Position numbers and translations under genes: made by a program
Part shown: positions 25,876-36,997 of the stretch, piece by piece
Position numbering within the stretch: the stretch's first letter is position 1
Layout: each line of letters begins with the position of its first letter
From: Sciurus carolinensis
Lineage: Eukaryota; Chordata; Mammalia; Rodentia; Sciuridae
NCBI RefSeq assembly: GCF_902686445.1
Contig: NC_062227.1
Location: 20,597,678 to 20,661,677 of the forward strand
Length of the DNA stretch: 64,000 nucleotides
Direction of reading: 5' to 3'
The notes under the pieces: generated by a model
The model's database searches: none
What the model was told of the DNA's origin: nothing
Seen by the model: the letters and a program-made list of their open reading frames with translations, nothing else

Positions 25876-26345
25876 TGTTCTGGCCCCATGGTAACTGTGT
25901 GAGGTGCCTGTGTGACATCTCTGTGTAGGTCTCTAAAACTCTGTGTAAAATCTGTATGAGGTTTCCATGTGAGGATCCTCCATGAGGTCACTGTGTTTCT
26001 GTGAGATGTCTATGTAATATCTCTTGGTGGTCTCTGTGATAAGTTCTCACTGAGGAAATCTGTAGGACATCTTTGTGGAGATGTTTCCCCAAGGTCTGGA
26101 ACTCTGTGGGAGGTCTCTGTGAGAGATCACTGCATGAGGACCTGTGGCAGTGAAAGTTGTTGTGGGAGATCTCTGTGTTAGGTTTCTGAGGTCTCTTCTA
26201 GTAGAATTCTCTGTCAAAGGTTCCTCTGGGAGGTCTGTGTCAGGGGTTTTGTGAGGACCCTGAGTTGGTGTTATATCTGAGGGAGGTCCTTGTGTTTCTG
26301 TGACTGGTGTGTTGAAGGTTCTGTGGTGGTTGCTGTGACAATCTT
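25876..26345. repeat. Degenerate minisatellite-like GAGGTCTCTGTG array
   Basis: The words gaggt, tctctgtg and gtgtgaggt recur at irregular 12-40 base spacing across about 470 bases, for example aggtctctgtgagagatcac and gatctctgtgttaggtttct. No fixed unit length can be read by eye, so it is either a decayed tandem array or a low-complexity tract. Confidence 0.55.
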
Positions 26346-27440
26346 TTAGTTGGTCTTTAAAGGGCTATGTGTGGGGGTGTCTTACTTATGTATGACAGAA
26401 TTCTGTGAGAAGACTCTGGGTGACTCATTTTGTCTCTGTGTGATCTCCTGGTTGTTGGCATTACTGCCTCTCATAGATAACAAAGTTGTCAGCAGCAGAG
26501 GGCACAGGACTACCTCTCATGCTTCTGTCTGTCCATCAGTGTCTCTGTGGCATTATCCTTTCAGGATCCTTGGGGTCCATGTCCAGCTCCTCTTCACTGA
26601 GAACTTGCATCTCTAGACTTTGAGAGGACCCAGCAAGGCCAGATTCAGTGACCTGAGTCTGTTCTAACCCATTCGGTCCCTGGGTCTGTTCTTGATGCTA
26701 GGCCCACCCTGGGATCTGCTATGATTAATGAAGGGACAGCACCTGGCTTGGGGGTGGCCTGTAGGGCCTGTGCTCACACCGGGAGGGACTGTCTGGCTTT
26801 ACATATGGAGTACTTTCAGGCATAAGAGCAGGACCCTGCCTGTGTCATCTGCCTTGGTGGCACCTCTTGGTATTGGACTCTCCATCAGGGACAAAACAGG
26901 GCAGGGGGCTCTGGAGTAGTCCTGCTGCCTTTCCCAGGTGGGCTGTAGCATAGAACATTCTGTGGACATGGCTTCTTCTCTTCCTCCTGTGGGACCTGCC
27001 TGCTTTCCCATGTGGACAGGCCCAGGGAAGAATAAATGTGTGCTGGAAACAGAGTGAGGCTGGGTAACACTCCTGATTGCCTCCCAACACCCAGCTTTTT
27101 CCCACATTTTGGACAAGTCACTGCCCTGATGTGCCAAGTTCTAACTAAACCATGTTTTCTTCTCTAGTCTCTGGACAACAAGTTCTGGAGGTCTACAGAA
27201 ACTTGCTTTGTGATCCCAGACCACCCCTTTGGCCTTTTAAGGTACCCACCTTTCCACTGCAGATGTGCTAGGGCTATGTTTACATCTAAATGTCATTAAA
27301 CTGGGAGTCACAACTAGAATTCCCTAGACCCACCTACTCCACCAATTGTTAACTCATTCCTTCTATAATTAAAGAGGCAAAGACATGCAGCCTTATTCAA
27401 TGTAATGTCAGGAAATGAATCTCCCCTACCAAAGGATTTG
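26346..27440. other. Unassigned intergenic DNA
   Basis: Less AT-rich than the surroundings. Several overlapping minus-strand frames at 26799-27137 (up to 112 codons) sit in all three frames at once, as expected from a low stop density and not from a gene. Confidence 0.3.
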
Positions 27441-28475
27441 CATCCTCTCTAGCCTGTGTCCTTGCTAAAGAGGCTTCTCCAGGCCTGTGATCTGGGAGCC
27501 AGAGCTCGGTGCACAGTGGTGTTTCCTACCCCCAGATTGGTGGCTGGTACTGGGGAGGGCAGGAGTTTCCCATCGACCATTTGTGGCATTCCCATGTTAT
27601 TCTGCCCCTTTTTTTGGTTTCCATTTAAATCCTCCACATCCCATTCTCTGCCCACTGTGCCCCAACTCCCCAATGAATTACATGCATATTTGTGCGGGTG
27701 GGGGTGGGAGATGAGGGGTGGCCAGCTGAATGTGACACAGCCCTTAGCAACTGACTTGCATTCCCACACAGAGCTGCAATTTCCATCATGGCTCTAGAGA
27801 GTGAAGAAGGTAGGAGCAAAAGCAGGTTACATGACCATGTATGTCATCCAGCCTGAGCTTAAAGGAGCTGGCAAGGCCCATCTCCATGATAGTCTCCATA
27901 AGGCAGGGGTTTCAAGGGCAGGTGTCCTCTGTTCCCCACCAAGATATCTAGCAGCCAGGACATTTTGGCCACTTCTAAACTCAAGGCCAGGAAACCACTC
28001 TTTTCCCCAACTTTCCTGGGCCCATTTTGTAGCATGGGAAGCTACTAGGTTCAATGGTAATGCTGTACACCAATTCCTACAACCCACAAAGGTCAGGATG
28101 GAGGGAAAGGCTGATTCAGATCTTGGGGTCCTCATGTCCCATCTTGATGAATCCCAAATGCATTGTATTATTTCTGTAAGATCAAAAGTCATGAATTATT
28201 AAGGTATAATGAGGGAATCTGGTGTACTCAATGCCCCTGTCACCTCTTTGCATGTCCAGTGTTTTCTGGAATCCATTGTAATGAAGAACAGATGGGACCT
28301 CATTCCCTATGATCCACCACAACAGACAAAAGCCTCTCTGATTATTAAAAAAAAAAAGCAGTATTATTATAAATCAGTTGTCACCTCAACTAGGGAGAAG
28401 CCATTATCAAAGGATGGGCTCACATGGGTACAGGTTTTTCTCAGTATGGTCTCACTTACAGGGAAAACTTCATCC
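27441..28475. other. Downstream flank of the SPATA31 relic, open on both strands
   Basis: Open frames of about 105-133 codons lie on both strands (27449-27797, 27801-28202, 27827-28192). I recognise none of them, and because they overlap on opposite strands at most one could be real. The block lies immediately 3' of the SPATA31 relic, so old 3' untranslated or flanking sequence is the simplest reading. Confidence 0.3.
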
Positions 28476-31400
28476 CAGCAGTACAGGAGTGAGAAACATG
28501 TTGATGTTGACCAGACAACAAATATCTCTGAAGAGCAGTGTGTCTTGGACAGTGGACATTGTGACCCAAGATGCCTGCCACCCTGAGCCTATGCTGGCAG
28601 GATCTGGCCAGAGGTGCAGATTCCCTGGGCAGCAAGGCCTGATCGTTGTTGTCATTTCTGATCCACCTGTTTATAGGATGGCTGTGGCCCCTGGGGCTGG
28701 TCTGGTAACCACAAGCCACAGGGAGGGACCCCTGGGATAATGGAATTGCCTCCTTCAGGGACCTGGGGTTCCTCTTTAAGCATGTTTTTCTTGGAGGCAG
28801 AAAGGTTATGATGGTCATGATGAAATCTCATTTTTTGCTGTATGATCCATTCAACAGTGGTCATGAGTTCCAGGGCTTCCAATGCCCTGTTGTCTGTAAA
28901 GAGTCGGCTTGTGACTGACCCTTGACTTTGGGTAGAATATGATGGGGTCATGATTTGGGGCAGGGAGTTGTCCTGCCCTTTGCCTTTCCAGGGGGAAATA
29001 TACTGCAGAAAATTCTTTATTCTGTCTCCCAAGTGCTTCTTTGAAGGAGCCTGAGAGGACAGTGTCTCCTACCTCCATGATGGGCAGAGGGGCCCATTTA
29101 CTCAGCACAGGAGGGCCTTTCTCCTGTAAACCTTGTTGGGCTTGTGACCTGGACCATACACTGTCCTCTCTCTGGGCAGTTGTCCTAAACTTATTTCTCT
29201 TCACTTCCATGGATCCTGGAGTTGAAGGATCTTGGGCTCCTGCAGGTCCTGTCTGCTCTCTTCTCTGGTTAAGAGTCCGTGCAGCCCCTGGGAAGTTGTT
29301 ACACTGCTACTGGTCATGTCTAGGGAGCTGGAAAATCTCTCCTGGGAAGCTAGGATGTCTGCAGTCAAGAGCACCTCAGAGACACAGTTGTGATGAAACT
29401 TTTCAGTGGCATAGTCTTGCAGGATAACACCAATAGCCAGAGCTTGAGGTTGATTCTGTGACTCAGTCTGTGCTTTCAGGCATGAGTATCCTTGGCCCTG
29501 GCAAACAGGACTTCTAAAGGGGGACAGGCTGTTACTGGTCCCCCAAGATTCTGAGCTCCCAGATTAATATTAACATTTGGGGAGTTTCATGTCTTCCTGA
29601 TTTCCATGGAGACTACCCAGTCAGAGCACTACTCATCATCCTCTATCTCTCTGATTTCTTCAGCTTTTAAAAACTGGGACCCTACCCCACATGATGACAT
29701 ACTGTGGCATGAGCCTGTGAGCTCACAGCTCCACTCTGCAGTGGCTCATATCTGCCCATTTCTAGGCTTAGACTTGGTTCCAGGCTTTCTCTTCCAGAAC
29801 CCAGGACAGCATCACTGTGCCAGGTTCTTGCCACAAGAATGTAACTGTGGGACTAAGAGAGCAGGCTGCCCTCTTGTATAGTTGATGAAGCATTTGAGAA
29901 TCCACAGATGTCACTAGATGGATACCTGCACAGGGACTCAAATGAGGGTTTATAGAGAGGACACTTCAGGGTGGGAATTGAAGTTTCTGCTACCTCCTTC
30001 AATCCTGTACCTTTCTGGGTAATTTTCCCAGGACATTGGTATCATGGGCAATGGAGTCAACCCTGGAGTATCAGGAGGCTGAGGAAGGGGTGGCTATAGA
30101 AGTGGTAAAGCCTCAGAGTGTTTCATTTTGAAGAGATTCATGTGCTTGAGGACCTTGAGGGGTAGACCCCCCATGTACCTCACACTTTGACTGGTAACAT
30201 GTTCCTCCTGCCAAGTGCCAGCATCAAGGAGGGGGAACTCCTGGGAGGTATTCCTGAAGGCTTCTTCACCTTTAAGGATGGTCCATCCCCAGTTTCTTTG
30301 TGGGTGTTTGAATTTCCAGGTGGGGCAGAGACATGATAAGTTCCACATCTGTAATGACAAAACCCCACAGGAATCATGCCCTCTTTGATTATTTCTGGCC
30401 TCTCTGAGCCATTCTCCTGTACAGCAGGGCTGCTGTCATCTGTAAACATGGAGGTCCAGAAAGACCCACAATTGTTCTTTGCCTGACCTGTTCTTGGGAC
30501 TTTGCCCCAGGACTCCTCAGATTCAGATATGGGTAGATGTTGAGTGGTAGTCCTTACTGGTGTTGCATGAACCTCTTTTGAAGGTGTTGCTCCAGTTTCT
30601 CCTGGAGCTCAAAGCTGATGAAATCCCCTGGGGTCTTGTTGATGGGCTTGTGGTCATAGGAGGCCCTGTTCTCAAAAGTGAAATGACTACAAATATTCTG
30701 AGACTTTTGGACCAAATAAGGTAAAGCCTGTCTAGTTTGGAGTTGTTTCCTCAGAAGGTGATATTCTAGATATTGAAAAGCAGAGGGGAAAGCAACTGGG
30801 TATCCTCTTGGCTTTTAGGACATGAAAATTCACAGGCAGTATTCAGAGGACAGTTGCATGGCATGCTTGGGAGAGAGAATGTGAGATCATCCTGATTGTG
30901 ATCTGAGTTAGTGATGGGCACTGGGACCAGATCAAGGTTGGAGTCTAGGCTGGAGTTGGACAACAGGGTCAAGCAACAACTGGGAGGAAAATAGTTGTCC
31001 AGGTTTAGCCAGCACTTGCCCTGGAATGTAATTAGGAAATTCTTTGAATAAAATGGAGGAAAAGTCTTCTGAGGGTCCAGACATCCTTACAGTAGTCACC
31101 AGGGACTCTCTGTACAGAATGGGGAGGCCCCCAAAAAACTCACTGGATTTCTGCTGTAAATGTTCCCCAGGACCTTGGTGTAAAAGAGGTGCTGAGGAAA
31201 AGAAAGCTGGTCTGGTTGCCTTTTGTGTTCCAGGGTTTTGAGATGGTGATGTCCTGCTCCCTGCCCAGTGACTTTACTGTGCTTCTCAGAGAATATAAGG
31301 GATAATCTGATTCATCTTTTGTCTTCTCATTATAAATGTTCTGTTCTTCTGTCTTGGTTATTAGTATATCCAGCAGTTTCTGGGTATCAGGATAAATGAA

Positions 31401-31590
31401 AGAGGTACCTTCAGCCTCTACCTGTGAAAGTGGGTGGTTTGCCCATTATGAGTCCTCTGGTGTTTACGAAACATGATCTCCCTGGAATTCTCTGTGTGGT
31501 TTATGGGAGACGTACTAGAATCTGGCAGCCATCTGCAACAAGAAGGATGAGGTGGGAGAGGTGGAGGGAACATGGCCTGAGGTTGTAGGT

Positions 31591-31677
31591 ACAGGAGAAG
31601 GTAAGAGGACAGGAGAAGGCAACAAAACAGGAGAAGGCAATGGGACAGGAGAAGGTGATGGGACAGGAGGTGACAGG
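31591..31677 (-). repeat. 18-bp minisatellite in the SPATA31 proline-rich region
   Basis: Four tandem 18-base units beginning acaggagaagg (31591, 31609, 31627, 31645) and a partial fifth. On the minus strand, in the exon frame, each unit encodes a six-residue PSPVLL- or PSPVPL-type repeat. The 18-base period keeps the frame, so the array probably arose or expanded while the region was still coding. Confidence 0.9.
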
Positions 31678-31841
31678 ATGGGAAAAGGCAGTGGAACTGA
31701 AGAAGACATTGGCACAGAAGCAGCAACTAGCAGTTGGGTGATGAGGAGCTCTGTGGGGTGGTTCTGAGTGAAAGTGTCATTGAGTCACAATGAGGAAGAG
31801 TCAGGCTGGGGCATGGCAGAGGTGGAGGGCAGGCCATGGGA

Positions 31842-32190
31842 TCAGGAGAATGAGATGGGGGCGGGGGAAGTCCATGTGGCTGAGGTGAATGTCATTTCAG
31901 AGGAATCACAGACTCTGGTGACTGAGAGGCAATCAGGGATGAATGTGACCCAACAGACATGGAGGAAGCCATTAGGTTTGATGAGGAAGTGGAAGCCAGA
32001 AGCAGAAGATGTCTGCTCAAAGAAGCCAGTGAAGCCAAAGGGAAGAAGGCAGTGGTCAGTGGTCAGAGCATCCTGCACAGGCAGTGTTTGTGATTGGTGG
32101 ACGATAGCTGACTCTGGTTTGCACTTCTCATCTGGGTCATCTTGTAAGACATGGTGAAAACTGCTGTCATCTTGAAGCTTCCCTAGGTGG
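31842..32190 (-). pseudogene. SPATA31 relic, open start of the last exon
   Basis: The acceptor ataactcttgcag ends at 32191. The exon then completes a serine codon and reads HLGKLQDDSSFHHVLQDDP, as expected after SLLL in the family (LG.L motif), for about 115 codons until a TGA at 31844-31842. A second in-frame TGA is at 31787-31785, a TAG at about 31515, and two TAAs before 31400. If transcribed and spliced, the product would be about 210 residues, far short of the usual length of over 1000. Confidence 0.75.
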
Positions 32191-32455
32191 CTGCAAGAGT
32201 TATTAGGCACAGGCTGTAGTCAGGAGCAGATGGGACCAGGAGGTAGGGCAGTTGGGGCAGGGGTGGGCACCTGTGGTTCATGGCCTCTCAATGCCCTACA
32301 CTCTGAGTTTACAAAGCTCTTGCTCTCCCATACAGAGCTTTAGTCAGATCCTGCCCCAACTCAGGGCTCCCCCTGCCCCATTAGAGCTTTGTGTTGTTGG
32401 ATCATATCATAGGCAGTATTAGGAAGGAAACAGGAAGAAGTAGAATGTTACTTAC

Positions 32456-32516
32456 CTTAGTAGAAGAGAAACCTGATCTTCAGCCTCTTCCATTTTCTTC
32501 CAGCAATCAGTATAAT
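32456..32516 (-). pseudogene. SPATA31 relic exon 3 (61 bases)
   Basis: Flanked by an acceptor ccattttcag (ending 32517) and a donor gtaagtaa (from 32455). In the frame carried over from exon 2 it reads DYTDCWKKMEEAEDQVSLLL, the short CRDC-type helix (C, E-rich, then SLL) of SPATA31 proteins. Phase is consistent with both neighbours: one base is carried in and two are carried out. Confidence 0.75.
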
Positions 32517-33043
32517 CTGAAAATGGAGATGGGTTATTGTGGAGAGGAAAGATGAGTAGAATGTCCATATGGGGAAGATTATGTGAGAGTAGACTCTGGA
32601 GGGCAGGCACCAGTGTTCAAGGCCACATGACAGGTGACAGGGATAGCAAGGCACACAGAAGTGTTGCACTTTGTCATTTCCTTCCACCTCCACTAGCCCC
32701 ACTGTACTCATAACCCACCTGTGGGGAGAAAGATTGGATCATCTCTAAGATAAATGGGTGTTAGGAAAGTGAGATCTTCTCCACACTTTGACCAGGAAGT
32801 TCCACCTTCAAATCTAGACAGCATGGCTTCATAACTGCCCACACCATCCTACTGGACATCACCCACTCCTGGCCCACCACAGCTTCATTTTGAGCACAGA
32901 ACCCGTGAAGAGTCTCTGGCATGATGATTTCCTTCCCAGAATCCCCCTCTCTTGTCTGCAGCTGACATTCTCTGGGACATGTCTCCAATCTCTTGGGACA
33001 GGGGAAAGAAAATCACCTCTGTGTTGGAAGGGCAGCAACTTAC

Positions 33044-33084
33044 CTTCCAGAATTCCACTCTTCTTCCTGTTTTTGCTGTCCTTT
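33044..33084 (-). pseudogene. SPATA31 relic exon 2 (41 bases)
   Basis: Read in the frame left open by exon 1 it gives KDSKNRKKSGILE, which fits the basic RKKSG segment of the family. It is followed by a perfect donor gtaag (33043-33039). The acceptor used here is the AG directly upstream (gtgaag, ending 33085). A different AG nine bases further upstream would place a stop in frame, so the acceptor choice matters and is inferred from frame, not from a transcript. Confidence 0.65.
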
Positions 33085-33807
33085 CTTCACCTTTGGATGT
33101 TGACCAACAAGAAAGAAAAAGAGGCTGGTGCCCTGTTGTTCCTCTACTCTCCTAGACTAGCTGCAGACATTCCATGTTTCTGAACAGCATAACTTTCTAA
33201 GTTAGTGAGTGGAGGCACTTTTATTCAGAGAAAAATTTTAAAGTGTCAAAGTACTTCATTTTTCTTCTATGGAAAACACAAAAGGGAATTTTCTATCTAA
33301 ACTGCACCATGGATGTCCTCAGTCACTGCTCCTTCACTCAGGAAATGACTCATTTCCACAGGCTCTCTAGGCTTCCAGACAGGGTTCTTCCTGAAGCCAG
33401 AGATGACTCCAACCTGTGATGGAGACCCTCAGGACTCAGCACAACACTCACATCAGTCAAACACAGAGGAAAGACTTGTTCCAGAGACACCTGCCAGGAG
33501 AAGATGACTGATGGACCAGTACTCAAGGCCTGTCCTTCTACAGAGGTTCCCAACTCTCTCAGGAGTCCAGTGTGTGTTTCGCTCTGGGACCTGCAGCTCA
33601 CCACTTAGATAATCTGAGAGCTTCAATAGGAGAAAACCTAGTCACACTCCCTCCCTGCCCTGCCCTGCCTGTTCCAGAATGATGCTCTGTTCTGTCCTGA
33701 GATTTCTGTTGTTTTGAAGTATCTCTACTTATTTTGGAAAAATGGAAAGAAGAGTAGACAATAGAGAATCTATTTTTCTTGTTGGATCTGGTCTGAGGGT
33801 TTCTTAC

Positions 33808-33989
33808 CTGGGTTTTTCCCTTTTCCTTGGTGGTGGGAAGGATGAATTACCCTGGAGGCAGGGCAATAAGAGGAGAAAAAGCCCCAGTCCACACACAAAG
33901 CCAAGGATCAAATCCATTGCCCAGGTGGTGAAGCTGGGGTTCAGCCATGAGGTACTTACACTATTCAGAGGAAAGGGAGGATTCTCCAT
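33808..33989 (-). pseudogene. SPATA31 relic exon 1 (N-terminus, membrane segment)
   Basis: Begins with two consecutive ATGs (33992 and 33989); I chose the second because the family starts MENPPFPL. It reads [20 protein letters not shown] and then a hydrophobic helix of about 20 residues ([20 protein letters not shown]), ending in a basic PPPRKREKP. This matches the family's single N-terminal membrane anchor in length and order. The exon ends ...cccag before a consensus donor gtaagaa (33807-33801). No stop or frameshift lies inside it. Confidence 0.85.
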
Positions 33990-34066
33990 CATCTAAATGT
34001 CACTGTCTGGTTTGGACAAATGAGTCCTGGGAGGTCTCTTAGGAATGGAGAGTAGGGCCCAGGCCT

Positions 34067-34536
34067 GTATCACAGGACTGTGCTGTCTCATGATCATGAC
34101 AGAGGGGAAGGGCAAGAAGAGGCTTCACCACAACCCTGACCCACCCTCAAGCCCAGCAAGTTCTCCACCCTCGTGGCCCTTTGAGATTCCTACTTCAGCT
34201 CTATCTGCTCACCTTGCCCTAGGAGGCCTTAATTCATTTCCTGTTGTTTTTGCCTAGCAACCAGACATGATCTGCTTCCTTTTAGATCTCTGCTAGATCC
34301 ATCAATATTACACTGTTTAGATATTGGGTTGTTTCTGTAATTGTTATTTTACAGGGTAATTGTGATTTTATTTTCAGGTTCTCCTCTCTCTGCTGTTACT
34401 GATTTCTCACATAATATTTTCTTGCCTTGAATCAACTCAGACATAGAACTGAACTGTTCTCTGCTTAGTTTTTTGCATGTTGAATAAAATTTCTTCATGA
34501 TTTTTTTCTAGTTAATTTATTATCTTCATGCAGAGG
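34067..34536. repeat. Tandem duplication, unit 1 (upstream of SPATA31 exon 1)
   Basis: Starts gtatcacaggactgtgctgt and ends ttatcttcatgcagagg. The same sequence, somewhat diverged, follows immediately as unit 2. It lies 75 bases upstream of exon 1 of the SPATA31 relic, so it probably covers the ancestral promoter side. No gene is recognised in it. Confidence 0.9.
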
Positions 34537-35024
34537 GTATCACAGGGCTGTGCTCTCTCATCACAGAGTGATCCTGACAGCAAGGGAGGGGCAAAAAGAT
34601 GAGGCTGCACCACAACCCTGCCCCACCCTCCAGCCCAACATGTCCTCCACACTCCTGGGCCTTCAAGATCCCTCCTTCCAACTCCACCTGCTCTTACTGC
34701 CAGAGGAGTCCTTCTTTCATTTTCTGTTGTTTCTGCCTAGTACAGAGACTTGACCTGCTTCCTTGCAGGAAGCAGATCTCTGCTTAACTCCATCAATATC
34801 ACACTTTTTGGAAATTGGATTGTTTCTGTAATTGTTATTTCACAGGAATTATTACTTTCAGGTTCTCCTCTCTTTGCAGTTTCAACTTTCTCACATAATA
34901 TTTTCTTGCTTTGAATCAACTCAGGCATAGAACTTACATCTCTTCTATACTTACTTAGTTTCGTGTATTTTGAATAAAATTTCCTCATGATTTTTCCAGT
35001 TAATTTATTATCTTAATGTAGAGG
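34537..35024. repeat. Tandem duplication, unit 2
   Basis: Starts gtatcacagggctgtgctct and ends ttatcttaatgtagagg. It aligns to unit 1 along its whole length (shared words include tcacataatattttcttgc and ttgaataaaatttc) with small indels. The divergence visible by eye suggests an old event. Confidence 0.9.
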
Positions 35025-35555
35025 ATCTTGAACAACACAACAAAAATAACTAAATTAAATATAACATTATTCAAAATTCAGAACAGGTATAGAAAATGAG
35101 AAAAACCTTCAAGAAAATTTTTGGATGTTTCTAGTATATTTTCTTCAAAATCATTGAATGTTCAATTGCAGAAGAAATTTTTTTTGAGAATTTCTGTATA
35201 CAAACACAAACAGACACAAACCCAGTTATTCATGTGTGATATGCATATCAAATATGCACCCTGTGATGCAGGAATAGCTGTTTGTATTGATTTTACAATG
35301 GGGAAACCTTGAATCCAGAGGTCTAACTTATTTTTTGTCAAATTTGGTAAGTTTCCAGCCCTAATTTTACAAGAGTTTTTCTTTCCCCTGCTCCCTCCTT
35401 TCTCTCTAAGTCTCTCCTTCCACATCTGTAGGTAATCTTGCTGATGGGGAATGTTCAGGTCATGAACACCACTTGCTGGAAAGATCTTTGGGCTGTGCTG
35501 CCGTTGGCTCTGCTCTTTTACTATACACCAATTGGCTAAACTGATGCAGGTCTCT
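35025..35555. other. Unassigned intergenic DNA
   Basis: AT-rich, no gene or repeat named. Confidence 0.3.
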
Positions 35556-36035
35556 TTCTGGGTAATATTTGCTAATACTTAATTGCATTTTTTCTTACCT
35601 AATTTTATGACAGATTTAAGTCTGCAGTTTTTTTGTAATCATTGTCTGATTTTGTTATTACTTTAGTGCTGGTCAAATACAATGAGCTAGAAAGTAGCTC
35701 TTTTGCTTTTATCTTCTGGAAGAGATTAACCAAGAACCTATCTTAAATTGGTGGGATGGCCTTATTGTTTCAGTATCTTTGATTAGTTACAGTTCTATTC
35801 AGATTGATAATTTTGTGTTAAATCTAGCATAGTTGTCTTGCAAGAAATCAACACATTTTATGTACTTTCTTGAACTTAAGAACATCGAGTTGTTTGTGGT
35901 ATTCCTTTACTATCTTTTTAATGTCTATGGAATCTGTATGGATTCCACCCTTTTAATTTCTGATCTTCATCATTTATATATTTTTTCTTTGACATATTGT
36001 CTAGATGCTCATGGATTACAGTGATTTTTAAAATG
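35556..36035 (-). mobile_element. Old L1 ORF2 fragment, antisense
   Basis: The plus strand has L1 antisense text of the reverse-transcriptase-upstream region (for example tggtattcctttactatctt and tttctgatcttcatcattta). It is highly diverged and has no usable frame. Confidence 0.5.
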
Positions 36036-36133
36036 ATTTTATTTTATTTATTTTTATGTAGTGCCAAGGATCAAGCCCAGTATTTCACACATGCTAGGCC
36101 AGTGTTCTATCACTGAGCTACAGCCACAGTCCC
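36036..36133 (-). repeat. ID SINE, antisense
   Basis: T-rich tail (attttatttatttttatgta), then B box and A box in antisense (ggatcaagcccag; cactgagctacagcc). More diverged than the copy at 22.8 kb. Confidence 0.8.
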
Positions 36134-36355
36134 TATATTAATTTTTACTTCACAAATAATCACACATATTTATATGACATAATGGACCTAAGGTAATGTT
36201 ATGATACATTGTGTTAGGTCAATTTCCATATCCTATCCATTGCTTCACATACTTATTTCTTTGTTGTGAGAAAATTTAAACTCTACTTTTTAACAATTTT
36301 GAAATATACAATACAATATTAACTATCATCCCAATATTAATCAGCATTTTGTTTC

Positions 36356-36857
36356 TGTTAGGGGAAAAATGCAGCTCAACTTGGGCCACCACGGTGGTAG
36401 CCACTGCCGCGTGCACCCGAGATGTAAGGCAGCCGCTGCTGCAGGATCCCACTGAGCTGTCACTCGCTTGGCTCAGTTGTGGTTTGCCAATAGCTCCCAG
36501 AAAAAATGCTCCACACTCATGAGGTCTCACACAAGAGACTTTATTTATGCAGCCAATTGTCATGTCTGCTCAGGGTGAAAGAAGGGGCAAAAGAGAAAGA
36601 TGGCGCATGACTTCTCCCAGATATTGGAGTCTCGCACACTGGAAGGAACCAATAGCAGAGGAGAATTCTTGCAAGCTGACTGATAAACGAATAGCATGTT
36701 AGGATGTAGCGTAGGAAGCAGGAAAATGGCAGCAGCGAAAGCCGGAAATTCCTGTAATGTAAGAGGTGGGCAGAGTGCAGATAGAGTGCAGATTGACAGG
36801 TGGTGGGGAGGCCGAAAACTCCTGTAACGGGAGAGGTGGGTGGCTTTATACATTACA
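36356..36857 (-). mobile_element. Solo LTR (class II, IAP-like), 502 bp
   Basis: TG...CA ends (tgttaggggaaaaatgcagc ... ctttatacattaca) and the direct repeat gtttc on both sides (36351-36355, 36858-36862). Read on the minus strand it has a TATA-like start region, an AATAAA signal (ttgcataaataaagtctc) and a GC-rich end (gcacgcggcagtggctac). No gag/pol follows, so it is the product of recombination between two LTRs. It is much less decayed than the MaLR LTR it interrupts. Class assignment is from general look and is uncertain. Confidence 0.75.
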
Positions 36858-36997
36858 GTTTCTGTGAATGAAATACCTGACAAGAACAATTTAGAGGAAG
36901 AAAGTTTATTTTGGGTTCTACCATATCCATTGCTGGGCCCAGGGTAAAAGGGCATGGCAGAGGAAAGCTGCTCAGCTCATGGCAGACAAGTAGCACA

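Larger units (their letters stand above)
28476..33992 (-). pseudogene. SPATA31 (FAM75) family gene relic
   Basis: A minus-strand gene with the family layout: exon 1 with a membrane anchor, two short exons, then one long last exon. SPATA31 proteins are testis-expressed and linked to spermatogenesis. Landmarks in order in the last exon are a proline-rich stretch (31.5-31.7 kb), DTQKLLDILITK (about 31.39-31.35 kb), GREQDIT (about 31.27 kb), YLEYHLLRKQLQTRQ (about 30.77-30.72 kb), INKTPGDFISFELQEKLEQH (about 30.65-30.58 kb), IKEGMIPV (about 30.38 kb), an acidic/basic tail with KNFLQYISPWKGKGQ (about 29.0 kb), and a C-terminal PRESAPLARSCQHRLR (about 28.63-28.58 kb). At least five stops fall early in the last exon, with no net frameshift up to DTQKLL. 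Later parts (30.8, 30.3 and 28.65 kb) need frame changes. It is therefore a pseudogene in this sequence, unless a short truncated protein of about 210 residues is made. Confidence 0.85.

Noticed and set aside
25876..26345. CRISPR-like or satellite array
   Set aside because: No constant repeat and spacer lengths; the DNA is mammalian and the tract is only loosely repetitive.
31418..31726. 102-codon leucine-rich minus-strand frame
   Set aside because: It is out of frame with the SPATA31 exon; the leucine-rich text comes from reading the 18-bp minisatellite in the wrong frame.
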